Of a stretch of DNA of 64,000 nucleotides, positions 40,691-48,122 are shown in pieces. Where the stretch lies: NCBI RefSeq assembly GCF_004339565.1, contig NZ_SMFZ01000002.1:2108001-2172000 (forward strand), given 5' to 3'. The notes beneath the pieces are model-generated. The model had not been told where the DNA came from, ran no database searches, and worked only from the letters and a program-made list of their open reading frames with translations. This stretch comes from Pseudonocardia endophytica. Lineage in GTDB: Bacteria; Actinomycetota; Actinomycetes; Mycobacteriales; Pseudonocardiaceae. Each line of letters starts with the position of its first letter. Positions within the stretch are counted from its first letter, which is position 1. A program made the position numbers and the translations under genes.

Positions 40691-40748
40691 AAACGGTGGT
40701 CGACGCCGACGAACGCCGGCGAGCGTTCGTGCGGGTCGACCACCGTTT
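40691..40748 (-). terminator. Nested stem-loop terminator of glnA
   Basis: Outer arms AAACGGTGGTCGAC (40691-40704) and GTCGACCACCGTTT (40735-40748) are exact complements. Inside them ACGAACGC (40709-40716) pairs with GCGTTCGT (40723-40730). It begins 36 nt after the glnA stop, and the minus strand continues with TTTTCCGTT, a short T-tract. This is a convincing intrinsic terminator for glnA. Confidence 0.8.
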
Positions 40749-40783
40749 CCGCGGTCCGTCACGAGGTCACGAGGACCTCGGGA

Positions 40784-42205
40784 TCACACGTCGTAGTAGA
40801 GCGCGAACTCGTACGGGTGCGGACGCAGGCGAAGCGGGTCGATCTCGTTCTCCCGCTTGTAGCCGATCCAGGTCTCGATCAGGTCCGGCGTGAACACCCC
40901 GCCCTCGAGCAGGTACTCGTGGTCCTCCTCGAGCCGGTCGATGACCGCGGAGAGGCTGGACGGGACCTGCGCGATGTCCTTGGCCTCCTCCGGCGGGAGC
41001 TCGTAGAGGTCCTTGTCGATCGGCGCGGCCGGCTCGATCTTGTTCTTGATGCCGTCCAGACCGGCCATCAGCATCGCCGAGAACGCCAGGTACGGGTTGC
41101 CCGACGAGTCGGGGCAACGGAACTCGATGCGCTTGGCCTTCGGGCTGTCGCCGGACAGCGGGATCCGGATGCAGGCCGAGCGGTTGCGCGCCGAGTAGAC
41201 CAGGTTGACCGGCGCCTCGAAGCCCGGGACCAGGCGGTGGAACGAGTTCACCGTCGGGTTCGTGAACGCCAGCAGCGACGGCGCGTGGTGCAACAGGCCG
41301 CCGATGTAGAAGCGCGCGGTCTCGGACAGCCCGCCGTAGCCTGCCTCGTCGTGGAACAGCGGCGAGCCGTCCTTCCACAGTGACTGGTGCACGTGCATGC
41401 CGGACCCGTTGTCACCGAACAGCGGCTTCGGCATGAACGTCGCGGTCTTGCCCGCCGCCCACGCCGTGTTCTTCACCAGGTACTTGAACAGCATGATGTC
41501 GTCGGCCGCGTGGAGCAGGGTGTTGAACTTGTAGTTGATCTCCGCCTGCCCGGCGGTGCCGACCTCGTGGTGCTCGCGCTCCACCTCGAAGCCACTGGTG
41601 ATCATGTTCGAGACGATGTCGGCGCGCAGGTCGGCGTAGTGGTCGACCGGCGGGACGGGGAAGTAGCCGCCCTTGTAGCCGACCTTGTAGCCCTTGTTGC
41701 CACCCTCCTCGTCGCGGCCGGTGTTCCACCAGCCCTCAGCGGAGTCGATGTGGTGGAACGACTGGTTCGCGTCCTCGCCGAATCGGATCGAGTCGAACAG
41801 GTAGAACTCGGCCTCCGGCGCCATGAACGCCGTGTCCGCGATGCCCGACGACGCGACGTACTCCTCGGCCTTGCGGGCGACGTTCCGCGGGTCACGGGAG
41901 TAGGGCTCACCGGTGATCGGGTCGTGCACGAAGAAGTTGATGTTCAGCGTCCTGTGCTTGCGGAACGGGTCCAGCCGCGCCGTCGCCGAGTCCGGGAACA
42001 GCGCCATGTCGGACTCGTTGATCGCCTGGAACCCGCGGACCGACGAGCCGTCGAAGGCGGCGCCGTTCTCCAGCAGGTCACCTGCGGTGGTCGCCGGGAC
42101 GGTCAGGTGCTGCATCACGCCGGGCAGGTCACAGAACCTGATGTCGACGTACTCGACCTTCTCGTCCGAGATGTACTTGAGTACCTCTTCGGAGTTGCTG
42201 AACAC
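40784..42205 (-). CDS. glnA: Glutamine synthetase type I
   Basis: A 473-residue GS-I that makes glutamine from glutamate, ammonia and ATP as a dodecamer. It has FDGSSVRGF, the metal-site segment MAPEAEFYLFDSIRF, GDNGSGMHVHQSLWKDG (ATP/glutamate site) and NRSACIRIP. Tyr401 in KDLYELPPEE is the adenylylation site, so it is the regulated beta-type enzyme, orthologous to mycobacterial GlnA1. The GTG start at 42205 has AAGGAG about 9 nt upstream. A four-box GlnR site lies 57 nt before it and a strong terminator follows. Confidence 0.97.
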   Translation of the reverse strand: MFSNSEEVLKYISDEKVEYVDIRFCDLPGVMQHLTVPATTAGDLLENGAAFDGSSVRGFQAINESDMALFPDSATARLDPFRKHRTLNINFFVHDPITGEPYSRDPRNVARKAEEYVASSGIADTAFMAPEAEFYLFDSIRFGEDANQSFHHIDSAEGWWNTGRDEEGGNKGYKVGYKGGYFPVPPVDHYADLRADIVSNMITSGFEVEREHHEVGTAGQAEINYKFNTLLHAADDIMLFKYLVKNTAWAAGKTATFMPKPLFGDNGSGMHVHQSLWKDGSPLFHDEAGYGGLSETARFYIGGLLHHAPSLLAFTNPTVNSFHRLVPGFEAPVNLVYSARNRSACIRIPLSGDSPKAKRIEFRCPDSSGNPYLAFSAMLMAGLDGIKNKIEPAAPIDKDLYELPPEEAKDIAQVPSSLSAVIDRLEEDHEYLLEGGVFTPDLIETWIGYKRENEIDPLRLRPHPYEFALYYDV

Positions 42206-42261
42206 GCTGATGCGCTCCTTCGCTGTCTACTGCGCGACTGCGGGCACGCTATGGCTCGCGT

Positions 42262-42299
42262 GTTGCCCACCCGTCACCCGTCGGTTTCACGGACGTTAA
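42262..42299 (-). promoter_or_regulatory. GlnR binding site of glnA
   Basis: On the minus strand the sequence reads TTAAC-n6-GAAAC-n6-GTGAC-n6-GCAAC (plus-strand complements at 42295-42299, 42284-42288, 42273-42277 and 42262-42266). The exact 11-bp period and alternation fit the actinobacterial GlnR a/b box consensus (GTnAC-n6-GaAAC repeated). The site is centred about 75 nt upstream of the glnA start, as expected for nitrogen-responsive activation. Confidence 0.85.
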
Positions 42300-42369
42300 C
42301 GGGACCGACCTGGACGAAGCTCACATCCGGCCCGGTCGCATCGCAGGTTCGGCGCCTAGGCTAGAGGTC

Positions 42370-42834
42370 ATGGCCCGTTGGATCGAGTCGTGGCTCCCCG
42401 GATCACCCGCCGGAACGGACGCCGCCGAGACACACCCGGGGGAGAAGTTCGGACTGCCCGCCGACGGGCCGAACGCCGTCGCGGGGCTCGGCCGCCGCTT
42501 CGTCGCGCTGTTCCTGGACTGGATCCTGGCCTACCTGGTGGCGCTCGCCTTCCTCGGCGTGGACGGTCTCGCCGACCCGAACATCCGCTGGATCGTGCTG
42601 GCCATCTGGTACGTGATCACCGTGCTCGGCGTCGCGGTGATCGGGATGACGCCGGGCAAGGTCGTGGCCAGGATCCGGGTCGCACGGACCGACATGGCGC
42701 AGTTCGTGGGCGTCCCGCGCGCGATGCTGCGCACGCTGCTGATCGTGCTCGTGCTGCCACCGCTCGCCCGCGACGGCGACGGCCGCGGCTGGCACGACCG
42801 CGCGTCGACGACGATCGCCGTCCGGACCCGCTGA
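42370..42834 (+). CDS. RDD family membrane protein
   Basis: A 154-residue protein with the RDD domain: GLGRRFVALFLDWILAYLVALAF (the first helix with Arg and Asp), WIVLAIWYVITVLGVAVIGMTPGK and VARIRVART, then PRAMLRTLLIVLVLPPL and the Asp-rich DGDGRGWHDRASTTIAV tail. The N-terminal 30 residues are polar. It is divergent from glnA and convergent with the DUF4191 gene, the arrangement seen around mycobacterial glnA1 (Rv2219A). Function is unknown. Confidence 0.9.
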   Translation: MARWIESWLPGSPAGTDAAETHPGEKFGLPADGPNAVAGLGRRFVALFLDWILAYLVALAFLGVDGLADPNIRWIVLAIWYVITVLGVAVIGMTPGKVVARIRVARTDMAQFVGVPRAMLRTLLIVLVLPPLARDGDGRGWHDRASTTIAVRTR

Positions 42835-42835
42835 C

Positions 42836-43573
42836 TCAGCGGCGCTTGACCGTGCGCTGGACCGACCGCATCTTCGCGCCCTGCGGCATCGGTCCCTTCG
42901 GCATCGCGGCACCCTTGCTGCCCAGCGCGGTGAGCTTCTGCTCCAGGGTGTCCATGTCCTTCGCGGCGATGTTGCGCGGGAGCTTCATCAGGTGCCGCTG
43001 CAGCTTGCCCAACGGGACCTGGTTCTCCTCGTTGCCGACGATCACGTCGTAGATCGGCGTCTTGCCCGCGACCCGCGCGTGGCGCTTCTTCTCCTGCGCG
43101 AGCAGCGTCTTCACGCGGTGCGGGGCGCCCTCGGCGACGAAGATGATCCCGGGCCGGCCGATCACCCGGTGCACGGCGTCGAGGTGCGTGGTGCCGGCGA
43201 TGCCCTGCGACACCCGCCACTGGCCACGCATCTGCTCCAGGGCCCATCCGGCGGCGCCCGGCTGCCCGTCGGCCTTCGAGTAGACCGACTTCTGGACCCG
43301 TCGGCCGAAGAACGAGAACGCGCCCAGCGCACCGGCCAGCACGCCGAGCACGACGAACGTCCACGCCGTGACCGGGTCGAAGAACAGGAAGCCCACGATG
43401 CTGAGCACCACGACCGCCGCGACGACGATCCCGACCATGATCGGGACCAGCGTCTTGTCCTCGCGGCGCTGCATCTGGAAGGCCTGCCAGATCTGCTTGT
43501 AGCGCTGGCGGGACGCGGCACGCTTCTCCGCGCGCGCGGCCTTCTTCTCTTCCTTGGTGGGCTTGCCGGCCAT
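42836..43573 (-). CDS. DUF4191 family membrane protein
   Basis: A 245-residue protein with a Lys/Arg/Ala-rich start (KEEKKAARAEKRAASRQR), two hydrophobic helices at about 43-90 (LVPIMVGIVVAAVVVLSIVGFLFF; AWTFVVLGVLAGALGAFSFFG), and a cytoplasmic domain with GRPGIIFVAEGAPHRVKTLLAQEKKR. It matches DUF4191 (Rv2219-like). Its conserved place beside lipA suggests a link to lipoate or glutamine metabolism, unproven. Its stop is 1 nt from that of the RDD gene. Confidence 0.9.
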   Translation of the reverse strand: MAGKPTKEEKKAARAEKRAASRQRYKQIWQAFQMQRREDKTLVPIMVGIVVAAVVVLSIVGFLFFDPVTAWTFVVLGVLAGALGAFSFFGRRVQKSVYSKADGQPGAAGWALEQMRGQWRVSQGIAGTTHLDAVHRVIGRPGIIFVAEGAPHRVKTLLAQEKKRHARVAGKTPIYDVIVGNEENQVPLGKLQRHLMKLPRNIAAKDMDTLEQKLTALGSKGAAMPKGPMPQGAKMRSVQRTVKRR

Positions 43574-43599
43574 GTGACCAGCCTACAGTCGGGGTCCGA

Positions 43600-44613
43600 T
43601 CAGCTCCGCGCGAGCAGGGAACTGGCCTCCTGGGACGCCGGACCGGACTCGGCCAGGTGCGCCAGGTCGGGCGACAGCTCCTCGCCGCGGTGCGCGACGG
43701 TCTGCGCGTAGAGCCGCCCGGCCCGGTACGACGAGCGCACCAGCGGCCCGGCCATCACCCCGGCGAAGCCCATCTCCTCGGCCGCCGTCGAGTGCTCGAC
43801 GAACTCCTCGGGCTTCACCCAGCGCTCCACCGGGTGGTGGCGCTTGGTCGGGCGCAGGTACTGCGTGATCGTGATGATCTCGCATCCGGCCTGGTGGAGG
43901 TCGCGCAGCGCGTCGGTGACCTCGTCGGGGGTCTCGCCCATGCCGAGGATCAGGTTCGACTTCGTGACCAGCCCGACGTCGCGCACCTTGGTGATCACCT
44001 CGAGCGAGCGCTCGTAGCGGAACGCGGGGCGGATCCGCTTGAAGATCCGCGGGACGGTCTCGAGGTTGTGCGCGAGCACCTCGGGGCGGGCGTCGAAGAC
44101 CGGGCCGAGCTGGTCGTCGCGGGAGTTGAAGTCCGGGATCAGGAGTTCGACGCCGGTGCCCGGGTTCATCTCGTGGATCTGCCGGACGGTCTCGGCGTAG
44201 AGCCAGGAGCCGCCGTCGTCGAGGTCGTCGCGGGCGACACCGGTCACCGTCGAGTAGCGCAGGCCCATCTGGCGGACCGACTCGGCGACCCGGCGGGGCT
44301 CGTCGGTGTCCAGGTCGGCGGGACGTCCGGTGTCGATCTGGCAGAAGTCACAGCGCCGCGTGCACTGCTCGCCGCCGATCAGGAACGTCGCCTCCCGGTC
44401 CTCCCAGCACTCGTAGATGTTGGGGCACCCGGCCTCCTCGCACACCGTGTGCAGCCCACCGGAGCGGACCAGGCCCTTGAGCTCGGTGTACTGCGGACCG
44501 GTGCGCGCCCGGGTGCGGATCCAGGACGGCTTGCGCTCGATCGGGGTCTCCGCGTTGCGGACCTCGAGACGGAGCAGCTTGCGGCCTTCCGGAGCAACGG
44601 TCACGGCGTCCAC
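43600..44613 (-). CDS. lipA: Lipoyl synthase
   Basis: A 337-residue radical SAM enzyme inserting two sulfurs into octanoyl groups on lipoyl domains. The auxiliary cluster motif is CEEAGCPNIYEC and the radical SAM motif CTRRCDFCQ; the C-terminal RSSY motif is present in GPLVRSSYRAG. The GTG at 44613 is the first in-frame start; a later GTG giving VTVAPEG is possible. It lies before DUF4191 on the same strand. Unlike in mycobacteria, lipB is separated from it by about 2.6 kb of accessory sequence. Confidence 0.96.
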   Translation of the reverse strand: MDAVTVAPEGRKLLRLEVRNAETPIERKPSWIRTRARTGPQYTELKGLVRSGGLHTVCEEAGCPNIYECWEDREATFLIGGEQCTRRCDFCQIDTGRPADLDTDEPRRVAESVRQMGLRYSTVTGVARDDLDDGGSWLYAETVRQIHEMNPGTGVELLIPDFNSRDDQLGPVFDARPEVLAHNLETVPRIFKRIRPAFRYERSLEVITKVRDVGLVTKSNLILGMGETPDEVTDALRDLHQAGCEIITITQYLRPTKRHHPVERWVKPEEFVEHSTAAEEMGFAGVMAGPLVRSSYRAGRLYAQTVAHRGEELSPDLAHLAESGPASQEASSLLARS

Positions 44614-44682
44614 CGTACGCCCCGGGTGATCGACCGACCGGCCGCACGACGCCCCGCTGTGACGCGTGCGACCCGCCTTGGC

Positions 44683-45588
44683 CTATGCCGGGTCGGGGGT
44701 CACCCCGGTGGCCTCCGCGGTCGCGTGCCAGAGCCGCCCGGCGAGCGTCGGGTCCGCAGCGGATCTGCTGCGACGGGCCGGTGCCGGCGGACCGTGCAGC
44801 TCCATCCGGCCGGACGGGCCGAGGAAGTCGCCGCCGTGCACCGGACCCGCGGCGGCCGCGAGCTGCGGCGCCACGCCGTCCTCGACGGGCTGGGTGAGCC
44901 ACCGGTCCCACGGCGCGAACAGCGCGGCCTCGAGCGTCCGGCCGCGACGGGTTCCGTTCGCCAGCAGCTGCGACTCGGTCATCCCGGGGTGCGCCGCCAC
45001 CGAGACGACCGGGTCACCGGCCAGACGCAGCCTGCGGTCCAGCTCGGCGGAGAACAGCAGGTTCGCCAGCTTCGACGCGCAGTACGCCGCGTTCGGGCGG
45101 TAGCGCCTCCGTTCCCAGTGCAGGTCGGCGACGTCGAGGCCGCCGTTGCGGTGCCCGAGGCTGGTCGTCGTCACGACGCGGGCGAAGTCGTCGCCGTCGC
45201 CCGCCGCGCGCAGGGCGGGCATCAGCAGCCAGGTCAGGGCGGACGGCCCCAGGTGGTTCGTGCCGATCTGCAGCTCGAACCCGTCGACGGTCTCGCGTCG
45301 CGGTCCCATCGCGACGCCCGCGTTGTTCAGCAGGACGTCGAGTCGGTCGCCGGTGCGTTCCCGCACCTCGTCGGCCGCCGCGCGCACGGACGTCAGGTCG
45401 GCGAGGTCGAGCAGGACGAGCTCTCCGCCCGCCTGCGCTGCGGCGACCTTCCCGCGCTCCGGGTCCCGCGCCGTCGTCAGCACCCGTGCGCCGGCCCGTG
45501 CCAGCGCCGTCGACGCGGCGAGGCCGAGCCCGGACGTCGTCCCGGTCACGAGCACGGTCCGACCGGACAGATCAGGCAACGCGTACAC
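44683..45588 (-). CDS. Short-chain dehydrogenase (retinol dehydrogenase-like)
   Basis: A 301-residue SDR. It has VLVTGTTSGLGLAASTALA (cofactor loop), TTARDPERG (Arg favouring NADP), LLNNAGVAMGPR, a serine in VVTTTSLGHRNGG and YCASKLANLLF with the catalytic YxxxK. The overall pattern matches the WWOX/retinol dehydrogenase-like group. The GTG at 45588 gives the natural N-terminus YALPDLSGRTVLVTG; upstream in-frame codons are translations of the 20-bp tandem repeat and are rejected. It is an insertion between lipA and lipB. Confidence 0.88.
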   Translation of the reverse strand: MYALPDLSGRTVLVTGTTSGLGLAASTALARAGARVLTTARDPERGKVAAAQAGGELVLLDLADLTSVRAAADEVRERTGDRLDVLLNNAGVAMGPRRETVDGFELQIGTNHLGPSALTWLLMPALRAAGDGDDFARVVTTTSLGHRNGGLDVADLHWERRRYRPNAAYCASKLANLLFSAELDRRLRLAGDPVVSVAAHPGMTESQLLANGTRRGRTLEAALFAPWDRWLTQPVEDGVAPQLAAAAGPVHGGDFLGPSGRMELHGPPAPARRSRSAADPTLAGRLWHATAEATGVTPDPA

Positions 45589-45700
45589 GCGCGGACCGTA
45601 TCGCCGACCAGTATCCGTCGGCCCGGCACACCAACCATTCCGGCCGGGGTGCTCGACGTTCCGTCCCGGGGGAGGCCCCAGGCAGTGCGCCGCACCCCTC

Positions 45701-45900
45701 GGCTCGGTGTCGCAGCCTTTGGCTCGGTGTCGCAGCCTTTGGCTCGGTGTCGCAGCCTTTGGCTCGGTGTCGCAGCCTTTGGCTCGGTGTCGCAGCCTTT
45801 GGCTCGGTGTCGCAGCCTTTGGCTCGGTGTCGCAGCCTTTGGCTCGGTGTCGCAGCCTTTGGCTCGGTGTCGCAGCCTTTGGCTCGGTGTCGCAGCCTTT
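45701..45900. repeat. Ten perfect tandem copies of a 20-bp unit
   Basis: GGCTCGGTGTCGCAGCCTTT is repeated ten times without a mismatch, flanked by degenerate copies before 45701 and from 45901 to about 45990. Each unit can form a small hairpin (GGCT with AGCC). The period is not a multiple of three and no gene is convincing through it. It lies in the 481-bp gap between divergent SDR and LLM genes. Confidence 0.95.
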
Positions 45901-45968
45901 GGCTCGGTGTCGCACGCGCCTCGGCTCGGTGTCGCACCCCTCGGCCCCGTACCGCACCCCTCGGCTCG

Positions 45969-46018
45969 GTGCCGCACCGCTGCTCGGCGTGTCGCACCTG
46001 GTGCGACGGGTGCGGCAC
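45969..46018. repeat. Nested inverted repeat between tandem array and LLM gene
   Basis: Outer arms GTGCCGCACC (45969-45978) and GGTGCGGCAC (46009-46018) enclose inner arms TCGCACC (45992-45998) and GGTGCGA (46000-46006). It ends 51 nt before the LLM start at 46070 and is a possible operator or attenuator. Confidence 0.5.
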
Positions 46019-46069
46019 GCCGGAGCGGGGTGCGGCACCACCGGATCCCGGCCGCTAGCGTGCGTGGGC

Positions 46070-46999
46070 GTGGACTTCCGGATCTTCACCGAGCCCCAGC
46101 AGGGCGCCACCTACACCGACCTCCTGCGCGTCGCGCAGACCACCGAGAGCGCCGGATACGACGCGTTCTTCCGCTCCGACCACTTCCTCGCGATGGGCGA
46201 CGGGTCCGGGGAGCCCGGCCCGACCGACTCCTGGGTGACGCTCGGCGCGCTGGGTCGCGAGACGTCCCGGATCCGCCTCGGCACGCTCGTGACGTCCGCG
46301 ACGTTCCGGTTGCCCGGCCCGCTCGCCGTCGCCGTCGCGCAGGCCGACGAGATGTCCGGCGGCCGGATCGAGTTCGGCCTCGGCTCCGGCTGGTTCGAGG
46401 CCGAGCACACGGCGTACGGAATCCCGTTCCCGTCGCTGGCCGAGCGCTTCGACCGCTACACCGAGCAGCTGGAGATCCTCACCGGACTGTGGGCGACGCC
46501 GCCCGGTTCCCGGTTCTCCTACTCCGGCAAGCACTACACGATCACGGACTCGCCCGCGCTGCCCCGGCCCGTGCAGCAGCCCGGCCCGCCGGTGATCGTC
46601 GGCGGCAAGGGGAAGAAGCGGACACCCGAGCTCGCGGCGCGCTTCGCCTCGGAGTTCAACATCCCGTTCTCGCCGGTCGACGAGTGCGCGGCGCAGTTCG
46701 CGAGGGTCGACGACGCGTGCCGCGCGGCCGGGCGGGAGCCGTCGGAGATCGTGCGTTCGGTGGCCCAGACGCTGGTGCTCGGGCGGGACGAGGCCGAGGT
46801 GTCCCGACGGGCGGGGGCGATCGGGTGGGCGCCCGACTCGGTGCGGTCCTCGACGATGGGCGGGACGACCGGCGAGCTGGTCGACGCGCTGGGGCGATGG
46901 TCCGAGATCGGCGTCACCCGGGTGTACCTGCAGGTGCTCGACGTCGCCGACCTGGACCACGTCGAGCAGTTCGCGTCGGAGGTCGCCTCGCAGCTGTGA
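46070..46999 (+). CDS. LLM class F420-dependent oxidoreductase
   Basis: A 309-residue luciferase-like TIM-barrel protein: DLLRVAQTTESAGYDAFFRSDHFLAMG, then RIRLGTLVTSATFRLPGPLAVAVAQADEMSGGRIEFGLGSGWFEAEH, and PVIVGGKGKKRTPELAARFA. These match the single-component F420H2-dependent branch rather than the two-component FMNH2 monooxygenases. The GTG at 46070 begins the protein directly at VDFRIFTEP; there is little leader. It is convergent with lipB across a strong hairpin. Substrate unknown. Confidence 0.9.
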   Translation: MDFRIFTEPQQGATYTDLLRVAQTTESAGYDAFFRSDHFLAMGDGSGEPGPTDSWVTLGALGRETSRIRLGTLVTSATFRLPGPLAVAVAQADEMSGGRIEFGLGSGWFEAEHTAYGIPFPSLAERFDRYTEQLEILTGLWATPPGSRFSYSGKHYTITDSPALPRPVQQPGPPVIVGGKGKKRTPELAARFASEFNIPFSPVDECAAQFARVDDACRAAGREPSEIVRSVAQTLVLGRDEAEVSRRAGAIGWAPDSVRSSTMGGTTGELVDALGRWSEIGVTRVYLQVLDVADLDHVEQFASEVASQL

Positions 47000-47063
47000 C
47001 GAGCCGGGCGACGACCGGAGAGCCGGCGCCGACCGGCGCCGACCGGCCCCGTCGAACCCATCT

Positions 47064-47118
47064 CCCGAACGAACGGCACCTTCGAGCAATGCCATTGCTC
47101 GAAGGCGCCGTTCGTTCG
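47064..47118. terminator. Long hairpin in convergent gap, copy 1
   Basis: A near-perfect inverted repeat beginning CCCGAACGAACGGCACC (47064) and returning as ATTGCTCGAAGG (47094) to TTCGTTCG (47118), with a 3-nt loop. The left arm of 27 nt is identical to that of the element at 54331-54387. It lies between the convergent LLM and lipB genes and probably terminates transcription in both directions. The rest of the 243-bp gap shows no gene. Confidence 0.75.
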
Positions 47119-47242
47119 CGATGGAGGGGCGGTGGCGGGGCGATGGCGGGGCGGTGGGCCGGGACCGGCGGGCTCGGAACGGGCGCCGACCTGACCGCCG
47201 GGTCGTCGTCCGGAGCCTGCCGTTCCGGTACCCGGACGCCGA

Positions 47243-47956
47243 TCAGTGCGCGGGTGCAGCCGTCGGTCGCGCGAGCGTGTGGTCGCGCACCGGGAGCCGT
47301 CCGTCCAACGCGTCCAGTACGGCTGTCGTGACGGCGTCGGTGATCTCCTCGACGGTCACGTCCCGGCCGAGCTCCGCGGACAGCGACGTCACACCGGCGT
47401 CGGCGATCCCGCAGGGCACGATCCGGCCGTAGTCGCCGAGGTCGGGGTTCGCGTTGATCGCGAAGCCGTGCTGGGTGACGCCGCCGGAGATTCGCACCCC
47501 GATCGCGGCGACCTTGCGCTCCGGGCGGGGGAAGTCGGCCGCGAGCCAGACGCCGCTGCGCCCGTCGACCCGTCCGGCGTCCAGCCCGAGATCCGCGCAG
47601 ACGGCGATCAGAGCCTCCTCCAGGCGTCGCACGTAGTCCACGACGTCCATCGGCTCGGACAGCCCGACGATCGGGTACCCGACGAGCTGCCCCGGCCCGT
47701 GCCAGGTGATCCGACCGCCACGGTCGACGTCGACCACGGGTGTCCCGTCGGTCGGCCGGTCCTCCGGCTGCGTGCGACGGCCCGCTGTGTAGACCGGTGG
47801 GTGCTCGACGAGCATGAGCACGTCCGGACCGGTGCCGTCGCGGCGCGCCTGGGCGTTCGCCCGCTGTGCGTCCCACGCCTCGAGGTACTCGACGGTCCCC
47901 AGCCGGTCGACCCGGACCGGTTCATCACCCTTGCGACAGGTCCCGTGCGCGCCCAT
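47243..47956 (-). CDS. lipB: Lipoyl(octanoyl) transferase
   Basis: A 237-residue enzyme that transfers octanoyl from acyl carrier protein to lipoyl domains before LipA acts. It has LMLVEHPPVYTAGRR, GGRITWHGPGQLVGYPI, the catalytic Lys in ERKVAAIGVRISGGVTQHGFAIN, and the catalytic Cys in GRIVPCGIADAGVTSL. The C-terminal tail is Ala/Pro/Thr-rich. The ATG start is standard, with a long N-terminus (MGAHGTCRKGDEP). It supplies the lipoyl groups of the E2 encoded at 50405-52282. Confidence 0.96.
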   Translation of the reverse strand: MGAHGTCRKGDEPVRVDRLGTVEYLEAWDAQRANAQARRDGTGPDVLMLVEHPPVYTAGRRTQPEDRPTDGTPVVDVDRGGRITWHGPGQLVGYPIVGLSEPMDVVDYVRRLEEALIAVCADLGLDAGRVDGRSGVWLAADFPRPERKVAAIGVRISGGVTQHGFAINANPDLGDYGRIVPCGIADAGVTSLSAELGRDVTVEEITDAVTTAVLDALDGRLPVRDHTLARPTAAPAH

Positions 47957-48028
47957 GCGCGTCAGGCTACGCCGCGGTCGGTCGGGACCCGGTCCACTCC
48001 CGCGGCGGGGCCGTACCTCGATCCCGGT

Positions 48029-48098
48029 CCATGATCGGCGGGTCGGTCCGGATCGAGGCGGGACCTGGCCGTGAAGCAGACCCGTCTGCTGATCACGG
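48029..48098. repeat. Dispersed GATC-ended palindromic element, copy 2
   Basis: A 70-bp element with ends CCATGATC and GATCACGG, sharing length, ends and the internal blocks GTCCGGATCG and GACCCG with the copy at 589-658. It fills most of the gap between lipB and the FAD oxidoreductase gene. Confidence 0.65.
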
Positions 48099-48122
48099 GC
48101 GCGAGGGGCGACGCGCGAGGGA

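Noticed and set aside
45701..45900. CRISPR-like array
   Set aside because: Repeats are directly tandem with no spacers and no cas genes are nearby.
45589..46110. Repeat protein encoded through the 20-bp tandem array
   Set aside because: The unit is not a multiple of three, all frames stay open only because of composition, and no start or ribosome-binding site supports it.
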